Shown here: positions 34,316-45,723 of the stretch, in pieces | Position numbering within the stretch: the first letter of the stretch is position 1 | Layout of the letters: each line of letters starts with the position of its first letter | NCBI GenBank assembly: GCA_026545225.1 | Contig: CM048848.1 | Span: 16,109,353-16,173,352, forward strand | Source: Cornus controversa | Lineage: Eukaryota > Streptophyta > Magnoliopsida > Cornales > Cornaceae | Reading direction: 5' to 3' | DNA: 64,000 bases | The notes under the pieces: model-generated | What the model was told of the DNA's origin: nothing | The model's input: the letters and a program-made list of their open reading frames with translations, nothing else | Databases searched by the model: none | Made by a program: the position numbers and the translations under genes

Positions 34316-35727
34316 GAGTTGGAATGGTGTGGGAAAGGTCTCAGTTACATGATTTGGTTAAAAATCATGTTAGGATATTTGGTTGAGTCCGGGAGAGGGA
34401 CAAGTGCGTGAACATGCTGACATTTTCTATTGTGAAGTATGCTATGTGTTTAACGCATTCTTATATATGCGTTGTTTGTGACAGAACATGATACATGTTG
34501 GATATCTATTGCTTTTGAGCATGTTATATGGTTTAAGTGCATCTTTATTGCATTTGAGATTGCTACTTGTTGAGTAGGGAATGTGGTAGTTGATTTACAT
34601 CGGTTATGTAAATGTGTTGACATATATGTTCTATATACATATTGATGCGGAATGTTTACTACTTTCAAGCATGTTGAAAATGATTTCTAAAATCATGTGT
34701 TGTGGATTTTGTATGTTCATATGTGCTAGAGTAGCCATATACATCATTGGTTCATGCATGCTAGGTGGGGCATGGTCTTAAATATTGTGATATATTTGAG
34801 TGCATGTATATTTTTGAGAATATGTGAGGATCGACCTGCTGCAGCGGTGATAGTATGGTTCTACATACCTTGTTGGGCCTTTGAGCTCACCCCCTCCCAG
34901 GTTTTGCAGGTATTGCTGATTTCGAAGTCAGTTAGGGGGATCGGTAGTTCCAGTTGCAGAGGTAGTAAGTAGATTCCTTAGAATCTAATGTATGTCCAGG
35001 ATAGTGGATAGATAGATGCTTTACGTTAGATTAAATGTATAAAGCGATCGTGTAGATTCAGTTCCTTCAGATGTATTTTATTCATGTAATATATGTATTT
35101 AATACGGACATTCAAGGACTGAGGCATGTATATTTATGATTGTATTATGCATGTTGTAGAAATATTGGGGGGACACGGGCCCAGAAGTGTCTATTTTTAT
35201 TGCTTAGATATGAATGCTGGGGGGACACGTGCCCAGAAGTGTCCATGTAAATTGTAAAGCAGGTATATCATGCCAGGAGCTGATTATTTAGAATGGGTCA
35301 TGCCCGATTTTCGTAAAAAAATAACAAGAAATTGAATTGTATGATCAGGTGGAGGTTATGTCGTGAGGGTGATCTCACGGGGTTCACACCTCGGTTTCTG
35401 GGCCTCGGGAATTAGGGCGTGACATGAATCAAGTGATTCTTTTTTTGAAATCGAGTATTTTGAAACCATCTTTCCAATGGTTTCATTCCTAGCCTATGAT
35501 GATGGACATACAAGGAGTTATGTATCCGTGCTTAAGTGAGGAAATTATTTGGAGGGTGTATGGTGAAGGCCCACTGGAATTAGTTGATGTTGAGTTGTGC
35601 GTATATACATATGTGTGTATATATATATATATAGGTGTATAATATGATTAAGCTTTCGCAATAATTAAAGGTAAATGGACGGATGTCACATCGAGTTTTC
35701 GGCCGATGGAAATCGGGTTATGACAGA

Positions 35728-35740
35728 TTGGTATCAAAGC
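35728..35740 (+). promoter_or_regulatory. Primer binding site after LTR D
   Basis: TTGGTATCAAAGC two bases after GGGTTATGACA, differing at one base from the methionine-tRNA complement. It shows that LTR D was a 5' LTR rather than a solo LTR. Confidence 0.85.
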
Positions 35741-35862
35741 TTGATACTATCGCATGAGTGTGATTAAGGTTGTTCACGGGGTTGAGTGAACGGGTTCACA
35801 CTCGGGATTCGGGTCGGTCTGGGGGACTCTCGGCAGTCCGAATTTCGGGTTGTGACAGGGAG

Positions 35863-36310
35863 AGACTCTCTTATAAATATGTCATATTCTCTCTCATATC
35901 GGTATGTGAAAATCAATTCACAAACCTAAGGTTTTCCCACAAGAAATAGGTTTTTAGAGAATCAACTTCAAGGGTCATAACAGTGATTCTTACGAGCAGT
36001 ACACCAAGGAGATCGATTGTTTCACCAATTGTTGAAGACTACGGGGTTGGAAAATTATCCCCATCAGGTATATGATCTCTGAATCCCATATTCTCCATGC
36101 AATCATATTTGTGTTCAAGAGGAAAAATTTTTGTTGTTTACATAATCTTTCATACATCAAGGGGTTCAATTATTTTTGATGAACTATGCTTTCGCAAAAG
36201 AAAAATATCCCTTCCCCATCATGTATGATTTCTTCGGGATTTGAATCCAACTAAGATTAATGTTCTTTGATGTTTCCTTCATTTATACATGTTATGGGAG
36301 GTGTTAGACG
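35863..36310 (+). other. Promoter-like sequence, right piece, with TATA box
   Basis: Continues the sequence interrupted by D. TTATAAATATG begins 8 bp past the target duplication, so D landed just upstream of a TATA box. Pyrimidine-rich and leader-like sequence follows. It ends where the truncated LTR of element F begins. Confidence 0.4.
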
Positions 36311-36319
36311 AATTTTAGG

Positions 36320-37016
36320 CACTTTATGGAGGTTGTACGGCCAAAAATTGAAGAATTTCAATCCCAAACCAGCAGGTTTTGATACTTGGTTCAATACATA
36401 TTCAATTAATCGTAGTTTCAATTAATCTAAACCCCATTTTTTTATTAATCGAACCTACTATTCATAGCAAAGTAAAAAATTGATCCAAACTTCGAACGGG
36501 CATAACTCTTTCGTTTTAAATCAGAACTAAGTATGTTTTTTTTTATAAAAAAAATTGAGTATTTTTGAGCCCTCATCTAATGGTGTAGGTTTCAGTTTGA
36601 AATTCCAAACACAGAAGAAGTTGAGTTCTGGAATTGAGGGGTTCATAAGTGAGAACCGGTTTAGCTTTCACTAATTGTTTTGATTGGTCAACAATTGAGG
36701 GGCCCATGGATAGGGAATTATTTAAAACATGATTTGGTGTTAATACACTTGAGTATGATCCCAAAAATGTGAGACTAGAGATTTAGGTGGACTAGTCTTG
36801 GATAGTATTTTCGGGTAGGAAATTGAGAGTGTGATAGTTAAGCTTTCATAGTGGTTACCTCGGTGGTCTAGACTAGGAATTGAGCGTGACAACATTGGTA
36901 ACATCATGGTATTATGAGGTCACAGAGTGTCAGCTTGATGGTAAATGTAACACCTCACCTCCGAAGTTCGGGATGGGACCGAGGGATTTCAGTAACTCAG
37001 ATTTTGGGGTGTGACA
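36320..37016 (+). repeat. Gypsy-F 5' LTR, truncated
   Basis: Aligns with about 44320-44802: shared AACGGGCATAACTCTTTCG/AATGGGCATAATTTCTTTG and the TTCAATTAATCG palindromes (36411-36450). It ends TTTTGGGGTGTGACA at 37016. Confidence 0.8.
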
Positions 37017-37018
37017 GC

Positions 37019-37031
37019 TTGGTATTAGAGC
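37019..37031 (+). promoter_or_regulatory. Primer binding site of Gypsy-F
   Basis: TTGGTATTAGAGC two bases after the LTR end; one mismatch to the methionine-tRNA complement. Confidence 0.88.
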
Positions 37032-37419
37032 ACCTAGGTTCAAATACCTAAGGACGAAGGGTAAGAGGGCAAACGGTGATTTAATTGATAGCTTGTTGTC
37101 AGAGCTAGCTAGGTTTGCATACTTTGGGAAAGGTTAAATCGTGTGGATTCAAAATGGTTAAAGTCTATGGGTTTGAAAACCTAAGGACGTTGGGTATATG
37201 TGACTTAGTTAATTTGAGACTTAAAATGTACACGTTATATTATTGTTAGATAACATGTTTAAGTGTTATGTTTATGTGATAACATGCTACGTGCTATATG
37301 TTATGTGATAACAAGTTATTATGATAACATACTTATAATGTTATGTAGTATGTTAGTTATGTAAGGTGCATAGCATGAGATATTTGATTGTTATTAATCT
37401 ATCTCTTGGCTATATAGCA

Positions 37420-37772
37420 TTATATCTTCTAAGAAGAATAGTCAGGACAAGAAAGATGCCTGGAAACATAGTAAGGATATAGGTGATTCTTCTGAGGGTC
37501 AAGCAAAGAAAAAGCAAAAGAGTGATCCTTCACTATCATTGGGATCAGTAAGGCGGCAGACAATACATTCTGTACCTGTGACTCCTGTACCATTGGGATC
37601 ATCCAAGATAGGGGTGATATGTTATAGGTGCAGGCAGCCAGGGCATATTAAAGCGGGCTATCCTACGATTCAATCTAATACTAGAACTTGTTTTAGGTAT
37701 GGTCAGTTAGGACACAAAGTGAGACATAGTCCACAACAAAGAGGGATTGCTAGTAGTGGACAAAATTCTTAA
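37420..37772 (+). pseudogene. Gypsy-F gag C-terminus with two damaged zinc knuckles
   Basis: After a lysine-rich stretch, CYRCRQPGHIKAGY (about 37620-37661) has CCHC spacing but tyrosine in place of the last cysteine. CFRYGQLGHKVRH (37689-37727) lacks both the second and the last cysteine. The capsid part expected between the primer site and here is missing, so gag carries an internal deletion. Nucleocapsid function is lost. Confidence 0.75.
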
Positions 37773-40189
37773 CTCGAGCCAGCTCAGTACAGTTACGTCT
37801 CAGAGTACTACCCCCACCACAACCAGTTATATTTATTGAGAGTGCACGACTTGTTGGGGGGGTCTGCCCCTAGTATATCTATGCAACAAATTAATTTACA
37901 TGGTGGTAAATAGCAGGAGTAGAGGACTCAAGTCAGGGTAGACATTGTTACTCCTGCAGATGTTTCAACTGAACCTTCAGTGGTTCGAGGTATATCTTTG
38001 GATGATAATTTGTGGTTTATAAATTGATTTATTTTGGCACATTCTAATTATTGCTGTATCATTTGCACGAGCATTGGGGTTAGGGATTTATTTATTGAGT
38101 AGGGCTATATGCATTGATATATCAGTTGGTGGTATTGTGGTTTTAGACAGGGAGTGTTGGGGATGTGCTATTGGAATGGCCATATAGACACTTAGATTCA
38201 ATTTCATCTTCTTTTTGAGATAGAAGATGGGTTGATTGTGTATGTCAGAGAGAGACATGTTTGAGTTATATGAAATAGACTATAAGGTAAATGTTAAGTA
38301 TTAGACACGATGTTTAAATAGATAATGAGTTGTATAGTGGGGGAGAGTTTAGACAGATAGTATCAAATTTTGAGGAAGAGAATGGGGTATAGTTATTTTC
38401 TAAAATAATTGGTGAGGCAATTGATGTGTTTGATGGGATTGTGAAATCGGTAGGGGGTAAGGCCCTAAAGGTGGTATTGGATTTTATTAGGTGGATAGTC
38501 TATGAACTGGACAGAATTGCTTGGCTTGTTTTTGACAAGTACACGAGAAATTGTGTGGCTTATTTTATCAAATGCACGAAACTATGTGGTTTGCTTCGGC
38601 AAATGCACATAACGGTGGATTCGCCCAAAATGGAATGTCGGTATTGTGATTTATATATATTAACAATTATGGATTTTGACGCTGATTTATATAAGTATAT
38701 TAAGTTGTATATCATGAGTTATGTGTTGCAATTAATGCAAGCATAAATTTGATAATGGTTTTATGAATGGATAATTTGTACTTCATTTATGATTGAAATG
38801 CCCAGGTGAATTGAAAGCATGAATGGATGGGTATAAGTTAGAATTATAGGGAATTGAGGACTTCAGCAAGAAAGACTACGATTAATCGAAACCATAGTCT
38901 CGATTGATTGAACTCCTTCGATTGATCAAAAACTAGGACTGAATGGTAATTTTCACATTTACTTGAGGACATGGAGCTCTCAGACCGGGGTGGTTCCAAC
39001 GAGGCAAATTTTGGGGCATGATGTGGCTATACTTTGTATTTAGAATGTTTTTAGTATATATTGCATGCCTAGTTTTTAGTTTCTTAGTTTTAAGGATCTG
39101 GTATATCTCAACGGAGATTTGAATATAGGTCAATTCACGAGGTTTAGGGATGTGCAAGTTATATTAGACTCAGGATATGTGAGCCTAGAGTTAGTGGGAA
39201 AGTTTTGGAATACTTTAATATTTTTCCATGTCAAGATTTTTGAAGATGGTTTATAGATGGATATATTAGTCCTTGTAGATATTTCAGGACTTAATATATA
39301 TGGTCCATGAGTTTTAGGCCAGGATGGGCAATTGGGACCGAGAGTATGAGGGACAAGAAAGGCAAATTGTCAGAGTTGGGCTAGCGAGGAGAAATGGTAT
39401 GGTCAGACATTTTTTTTTATTACCACTTCACTTACAAGATGTTTGATCTATGTAGTAGTTGAGTTGACTTGTGGTATTGGCAAGCAAAGATTGAAATATT
39501 GAGATTTTTTAGTGCGAATGATTTTCACTCATAGATTGGTGTAATATGGCAAAGATCTTTACCTTGGATTACAAGTTTGGATAGGCAGACATGGTGCTTA
39601 TCACAATGTTCATGAGAATAAGAGTAGGTTAGTTTTGAACCACTCTTGATGAGACGTATTTTAGTACTTGTTAGTGATATTGAGGAAATAATTTTTATCC
39701 TCGAGAGACTTCAGAGGTTAATTGGTTTTCATAATGGGTGTGATTCTGAATGCCAGATTTGTCTATTGCTTAACTCGTGGGATCAAAAGTGGTCATTTAG
39801 ACGCGATTTTGTCTATTGACGTATATTAGAGCAATCATCTCTAGATGCTATTTTGTCTATTCATTTACTAGTTTGGGGATGGATTTTCCCTGGGAAAAGT
39901 GAATCAATTTTTACGAGAATGAGGAAATAGTTTTTTAGATTTACGTTAAAATTGGCTTTCTCGACATGACAAATTTTAATGTCATCGTTGAGGTGAGAGG
40001 TGGATTGATTGCCGCTTCTGTTTAGATTTTTATCGAATGTGGGTTGAGATATCCTAGGTGTCGAGGTGTTTCACATTAAGGTTTAGGGTGTGATAGAGGC
40101 AGGGATGCAGGATAGTGAGTTAGAGATTTTTTCACTCACGGATCGCTAGTGGTATGACGGTGATAGATTGTGCCTGGTATCACTCTATA
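37773..40189 (+). other. Gypsy-F interior, scrambled: protease traces and LTR-like insert
   Basis: A protease-like stretch is faintly readable at about 37960-38190. 38540-38612 contains two similar phrases about AAATTGTGTGG / AACTATGTGG (a short duplication). 38877-38935 carries near-palindromes (CGATTAATCGAA, CGATTGATCAAA), followed at about 39000-39018 by AAATTTTGGGGCATGATG, close to a Gypsy LTR end; this may be an inserted LTR fragment. From 39020 to 40150 I see no recognisable reverse transcriptase. Confidence 0.4.
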
Positions 40190-42129
40190 ATGGCTCCAAT
40201 CTTAATTATTCCAAAATATGGGTTGGGGTAAAAGATTTATTGTTACACTTCGAGACTTGGTTTGGGATGTGTATTGATGCAAACCGAAAAGGTTGTGGCA
40301 TATGGCTCACGGCAGTTGAAGACACATGAACATAATTACCCGACTCATGGCTTGGAGTTGGCAGGGGTGATTTTTGCCCTTAAGGTATGAAGACATTATT
40401 TGTATGGGAAAAAGTTTAAAGTGTTCTCCGATCACAAGAGTATCAAATACCTTTTCTCACATAAGGATTTGAATATGATGCAATGAAGATGGATGGAGTA
40501 CATGGAAGACTATGATTTTGATTTATAATATCACTCAGGAAAGGCTAATGTGGTAGACGATGCCTTGAGCAAGAAGTCGCATGGTAGCTTGGCGAGCATT
40601 GTTATACGTGAGTGGAAGGTAATGAAAGATATCTCAGAATGGGATTATATTTCAGTGAGGATGGTGAATCAACAACTTTATTTACCCTTATTGCTCAACC
40701 AACTCTAGTGAGTGGAGTGATTGAGGAGCAGAAGCAGGATAGTGAGATAGAGGCTATTCACACTCAAATATTGGGTGGCGAAGTAGTGGAAGATTAGACA
40801 GTTCATTCTGATGGGGGCTTGAGATTCAAAGAGAAAATTTTTGTTCCTTCGACTTGTAGGGATGATGTCCTTAGAGAGTTTCACAGCTCGAGACTTGCAG
40901 TACATTTTGGTGGTACCAAGATGTATCAGAACTTATGCTGACAATATTGGTGGAAGGGTATGAAGAAAGATGTGGCTCAGTTTGTGGTAAGGTGCCTCAC
41001 TTGCCAATAAGTGAAAGCTAAACATCAAAGGCCGGCGGGGTTGTTACAACCATTACCTGTAGCAATTTGAAAGTGGGAGCATGTCACTATGGACTTTGTG
41101 ATGAGATTTCTAAGGTCAAGAAAGAGTCACGATGCTGTTTGGTTCGTTGTTAACATATTAACCAAGGTAGCTCATTTTCTCCCTATTCGAGTGACTGATG
41201 ATATGGCTACTTTCAGTCGGTTATACATTGAACAAATTCTTAAGCTTTATAGTGTATCAATTTTTATTATGTCAGATAGAGACCCACGGTTTATGCCATG
41301 ATTTTCGTAGAGTTTTCTGAAGGCATTTGGTATAGATCTCCAGTTCAGTATAATATTTCATCCTCCAACGGATGGTCAGTCTGAGAGGACTATACAAATT
41401 TTGGAGGATACGCTTAGAGCCTGTACCTTAGACTTTCATGATAGTTGGGAAGACCATCTGCCATTGGTGTAGTTTGCCTATAACAATAGCTATTAAGTTA
41501 GTATTGAGATGGCTCCATTTGAGGCATTATATGGTATGCCTTATAGGTCACCTGTTATTGGACCAAAGTCGGTGAGATAGTAGCTTTAGGCCGCATATAG
41601 TCTGAGAGACTACAAAGAAAATAAAGGTGATACATCAACGATTGATTACAGTTCAAAATCGCTAAAAGAGCTATGCAGATAGAAGAAGACGTCATTTGGC
41701 ATTTGAGGTGAGAGATCATGTTATTCTTAAAGTCTTGCCACACAAAGGGTTGATGAGATTTAGGCGTAGTGGCAAGTTATCACCACGATTTATCAGTCTA
41801 TTCAAGATTTTGGATCGAGTTGGTGAGGTTGCATATCGCTTGGCATTGCCACCACAAATGTCAAGTGTGCACAATACTTTCCATGTTTCTATGTTGAGAA
41901 AGTATGAGTCAGATCCTTCACATGTGCTAGATTGGACGACTCTTGAAGTGGAGGAGGATGTATCATATGAGGAGAGGCCAATTCAGATTTTGGACACTAG
42001 ATAGCAAGTGCTTCTGGGCAAGACTATTCCATTGGTCAAAATACTTTGGAGACATCACGGGGTCCAAGAGGCTACATGGGAGTGGGAACAAGAGGTTCAT
42101 TCAAAGGATCCTGAGTTATTCACCACTTG
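40190..42129 (+). pseudogene. Gypsy-F RNase H, integrase and chromodomain-like end
   Basis: RNase H from about 40190 ([33 protein letters not shown]). The linker at 40612-40797 matches Gypsy-1 (TLFTLIAQPTLVSGVIEEQ). Integrase core at 41080-41330 (MDFVMRFLRSRKSHD, IFIMSDRDPRF with a catalytic aspartate) and 41370-41540. GEVAYRLALPPQMSSVHNTF lies in another frame at 41696-42004, and a chromodomain-like tail (LWRHHGVQEATWEW) ends with TGA at 42127-42129. Glutamine codons that are stops in Gypsy-1 are intact here, so this copy is less decayed in this region. Confidence 0.85.
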
Positions 42130-42176
42130 AGGTACGTTTTAATTTCGAGGATGAAATTCCTTAAAGATTGAGTGGT

Positions 42177-44802
42177 TGTACCAGGTCCAATTTTAATCGA
42201 TTTACTTTTTATTCATCATTTTTGTCATAAATTGATTTTTAATGATGTTGCATATATTTTGAATATGAAAAACATGTTTGGAAACTTTTTTAGAGATTCG
42301 GGGAAGTTTTCGTGCCATTTGGCTCAATTTGAGATTTTTGGGTCTAGTGAGGCCTAGGACGCGGGTCAGGTGGACCCGGAAGACTGGATATGTTTTTGAG
42401 AAATATTATTTTTGATTTTGGACCAAATAAAATGTTAGAAGAGGAATGGAATTGATTTTAGAACCATAGGTGCTTTCAGAATCAAAAACGGAGGTCGAGA
42501 GGGTGCGTTAAGTGGTGTAAGGGTATTTTGGTCATTTTACAGTGTGGAGGCTATAAATATCATATTTTTAGATATTTCCTCATTATCTCTTAACCAAAAT
42601 AGCTAGCTATTGAAGCTCTCTCCCTCCTCTCCATCTTTTCTTCTTTCTCCTTTGATTTGGGAGCCTTGAGGTAGGATTTAGAAGGTGTCGAAGACCAATG
42701 GTTTGTTCTACTCGGCAAGGGCTGCATTTTGAACCAAACAAAGTCCATTTTAGTTAAGTTGTAAAAGCTAGAATTTCTAGGGCTTGGCTAGAAAGGCTTG
42801 AAATTTGAGGTAGGAATATGAATTCCTTCTTAGCTTTGATTCTATAGGTCCTTTAATTGTGACATCGAACCTTTGCACGAGTTGTATATGTAAAAGTTTA
42901 TTTATCTTTAGTATTTAATTTCTCTAGCATGTTCTAGGTGCAAATTATATGCCATATACTTGTTGAATGATATATATGTGTTTAAGATGTCCTATGTGAG
43001 TTTATTATATATTGACTGTGTAAATGAAGTATACTAGGATGTTGTGCATTTAAGTTTTTGAGTCGAATTGATGTTTGCATTAATGTTGAAGTATATGTGT
43101 CTATTGTGAGTCATTCGTATTTGATTGGAAGTAAATATGAATTTGACTTCATGTATGATAGATATTGCATAAAGGAGGTTTTCTTGAAAAATGCACAAAA
43201 ATGAATTTTTCATAAGTTGATTGGAATTGCATTGTAACATGATTGAGTTGAGTTGATATGCATTAGCCATATGAATGTAATGTATTGAAAGTGAGCTTTG
43301 TGAAATTCTTAGTTTTGTGTGTACTTGTGATAATTGTACACTTATATAATAATTGTTGATTTTGGAAAAGTGTGTGAGAAGCAAGAAGGGCCCAGAGCCC
43401 TAGGGTGAAAGACCCAAAACTTGGCCAAGCAGATGTCACTATCGTTGGGTTAGCAACTCGTAAAGTGTAAGCAAAGTATGTGGTCTCTCAAGGACAGTTA
43501 CTATGATTGTGATAATCGAAAATCCCCATATGTTTGATTTCAAATGATTCATGGTGTTGAATTTAATTATGAATGTGATTTCATGTTGAACTACATATAT
43601 GTATTTGAGATAGGTGATATCATACTTGTTTAAATGTTGTGTAAGAATTGAACATGAACATCTCGAAGTATGCCATGTAATCGGATAGAAATTTCATTTG
43701 CATTTATGCATGGCTGCCTGAGTCATTGTTGAGTTGGGAAGATCGTCTATACTAGGCTTGTTGTATGCTCACCCCCTCCCCCAAACACTTTTACAAATAA
43801 AGCACCGATTATGGAAGACGTGTGAAAGTGCTAAGGGTTGGAGCACTTGGATTATTTTTGGAGTTTTTGTATGTCTATGTTGATATATGTTTATGCATGC
43901 CATGTTGGTACATAGAGAAGATATGTACTCGAGTTATGGAACAAGTTTATTAGTACCATGAGCATGTGTACTTTATTATTTTGGTTTTCGTTCCAATGTA
44001 TTTTCTTTCTTTTGGACATTAAAGACGTTTCTGTATATTGGGCAGATAAACTTGCATTATGAATTCAATGTACACATTTCATTTTCACATGATGGAATTA
44101 TAATTTAAATGTTGTATATGTATACTATGGACCATTCTAGATGTGTGTTAAATCAAGGAAATGTATGTATGCTAAGGGTTGAGAATTGGGCATGAATTTG
44201 ATTAAGTGTGAAAAGTTAGAATTCCTTTGTCAAGGATAACTTCGATTAATTGAACTCCCCAATTCGATTAATCAAAGCCATTTGATTAATCGAACCTCTA
44301 ATTATGATTAATCGTGGTCTTATTGAGGTTTTAGAGCCAAAAGGTGAAGAATTTGGACCCCAAACCTGCAAGTTTTGATACTTGATTCCATACATCAATG
44401 ATTAATCATAGCTTCAATTAATCGAAACTCTATTTTCAATTAATCGAAGTTATTATTCACAGCATGTTCGAAAATTGGTCCAAACTTTAAATGGGCATAA
44501 TTTCTTTGTTTTAAATCAGAATTGAGCGTGATTTTTTTTAAATTAAGTATTTTTGATGGACTAAGAATAAAGTTGATATTCTAATTACAGAAGAAATTGA
44601 GTTTTGGACTAGAGGAGCTCATGTGTATATGTTAGTTTAATATTCATTAATCACCCTTGTTTTCCTCGCTCTTAACTGGGTGTTAGAATTCAAGGAATGA
44701 CAATGTGATATCATAACGTGTTGTTGTTGCAAGGTGTTGAGATGTCATTTAATAACCTCTATTTCCCATGCCCTTCTCGGTGTTGGAATTTAGGGCGTGA
44801 CA
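42177..44802 (+). repeat. Gypsy-F 3' LTR, 2626 bp
   Basis: TGTACCAGGTCC..TTAGGGCGTGACA. TATA box CTATAAATAT (42551-42560), donor-like TGAG|GTAGGA (42810), hairpin phrase GTTGGGTTAGCAAC (about 43446-43459), acceptor position TTTTACAAATAAAG (43790-43803, AG mutated to AA) and a TTCGATTAATCGAA-type cluster (44240-44450). Confidence 0.9.
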
Positions 44803-45723
44803 TGTGTGATACGTCAAATTATGGAGTCGGGGTTGTTTTAGGGCAAACAGTTGATAAAAAAACCTATGCCATCTATTATACTAGCAAGACCCTCAACAAT
44901 ATGCAACTTAACTACTCGACTACGAGAAAGAGTTGTTAGCGATCCTATTTTCCTTTGACAAATTACGCTCTTATTTAATTGGATCTAAGGTAAGATCTGT
45001 ACTAATCATACAGCATTGTGACATTTCTCTTTAAGAAAGATGACAAACCTAGGTTAATACGCTAGATCTTGCTCCTTTAAGAATTTGACCTTGAGATTCA
45101 TGATAAGAAAGGCTCAGAGAATGTAGTCACTAATCATTTTTCCTATCTTGTTGCTGATTCGATTATTGACTCCCTTCCTATATCTGATTATTTTCTTGAT
45201 GAGCAAATTTTTGAGGTATTTCTTACACCATGGTATACAAATATTGTCAATTACATTGTAACTAGTCAAATCTTTTCAAATTGGTATAAGCAAGAGAGAG
45301 ACAATATCCTAGCTAAGGCTAAGAAATATTTTTGGGATGATCACTACCTATTTAAGTATTGTCCAGATTAGATCATCCATAAGTATGTCCCCGAGGTGGA
45401 CCGAGAGTCCATTATTTCCTTTTGTCATGATCAGACATGTGGTGGCCATTTTAGCTCTAAAAGGACCGCAGCAAAAATCTTGCAGTTGAGATTTTATTAG
45501 CCCACACTTTTTAAGGACACACACATCTACTGTGTAGTTTACTTGTCATAGATGTTAAGCATAATGAGTGGCCTCAACAATCAATTCTAGTTATTGAAAT
45601 CTTTGATATTTGGGGTATTGACTTCATGGGACCCTTTCCCTCCTCATTTGGGTATATTTATATCCTTCTTATAGTTGATTATGTATCCAAATAGGTAGAA
45701 AAATTAGCCACCAAGACATCAGA
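44803..45723 (+). pseudogene. Athila-like RNase H and start of integrase
   Basis: RNase H reads MCDTSNYGVGVVLGQ with its catalytic aspartate, then IYYTSKTLNNMQLNYSTT; a frameshift near 44935 follows. The integrase zinc-binding region (GGHFSSKRTAAKILQ, about 45438-45485) and core start ([14 protein letters not shown], about 45600-45642) are readable up to the LTR G insertion at 45723. RNase H would remove RNA from the hybrid; integrase would insert the cDNA. Stops make both inactive. Confidence 0.8.

Larger units (their letters stand above)
31173..35424 (+). mobile_element. Solo LTR E (Gypsy), 4252 bp, nested in D
   Basis: TGTAAGGGCCAG..TTAGGGCGTGACA, flanked by CGAAT (31168-31172) and TGAAT (35425-35429), a 5-bp duplication with one CG-to-TG change. 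It includes TA arrays, a purine tract (about 31550-31640), a GC-rich leader block (31680-32000), a hairpin array (33955-34315) and an acceptor-like CCCTCCCAGGTTTTGCAG (ends 34909). It is unusually long even for this lineage. No internal domain is attached. Confidence 0.8.
29052..35857 (+). mobile_element. LTR unit D (Gypsy), with nested solo LTR E
   Basis: Flanked by perfect GGGAG duplications (29047-29051 and 35858-35862). It starts TGTAAGGGCC and ends GGGTTGTGACA. LTR D runs 29052-31172 plus 35430-35725, split by LTR E. It is followed by a primer site TTGGTATCAAAGC (35728-35740) and then about 117 bp ending in a second LTR-type terminus. So it is not a plain solo LTR: nearly all internal sequence is gone but the primer site remains. 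TATA box CTATAAATAG at 29433-29442; donor-like TGAG|GTAAGG (29705); acceptor-like TTTTTTAG (30491-30498). Confidence 0.8.
36320..44802 (+). mobile_element. Gypsy-F: second Tekay-like element, internally deleted
   Basis: A partial 5' LTR (about 36320-37016), primer site (37019-37031), knuckle-only gag, RNase H, integrase, chromodomain-like end, and 3' LTR 42177-44802. The reverse transcriptase palm is not recognisable. The right end sits directly against ATGTGTGAT of an Athila-like RNase H, so it inserted into that element. The left flank is different sequence, so the 5' side was lost with the left half of the Athila copy. The LTRs are considerably diverged. Confidence 0.82.
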
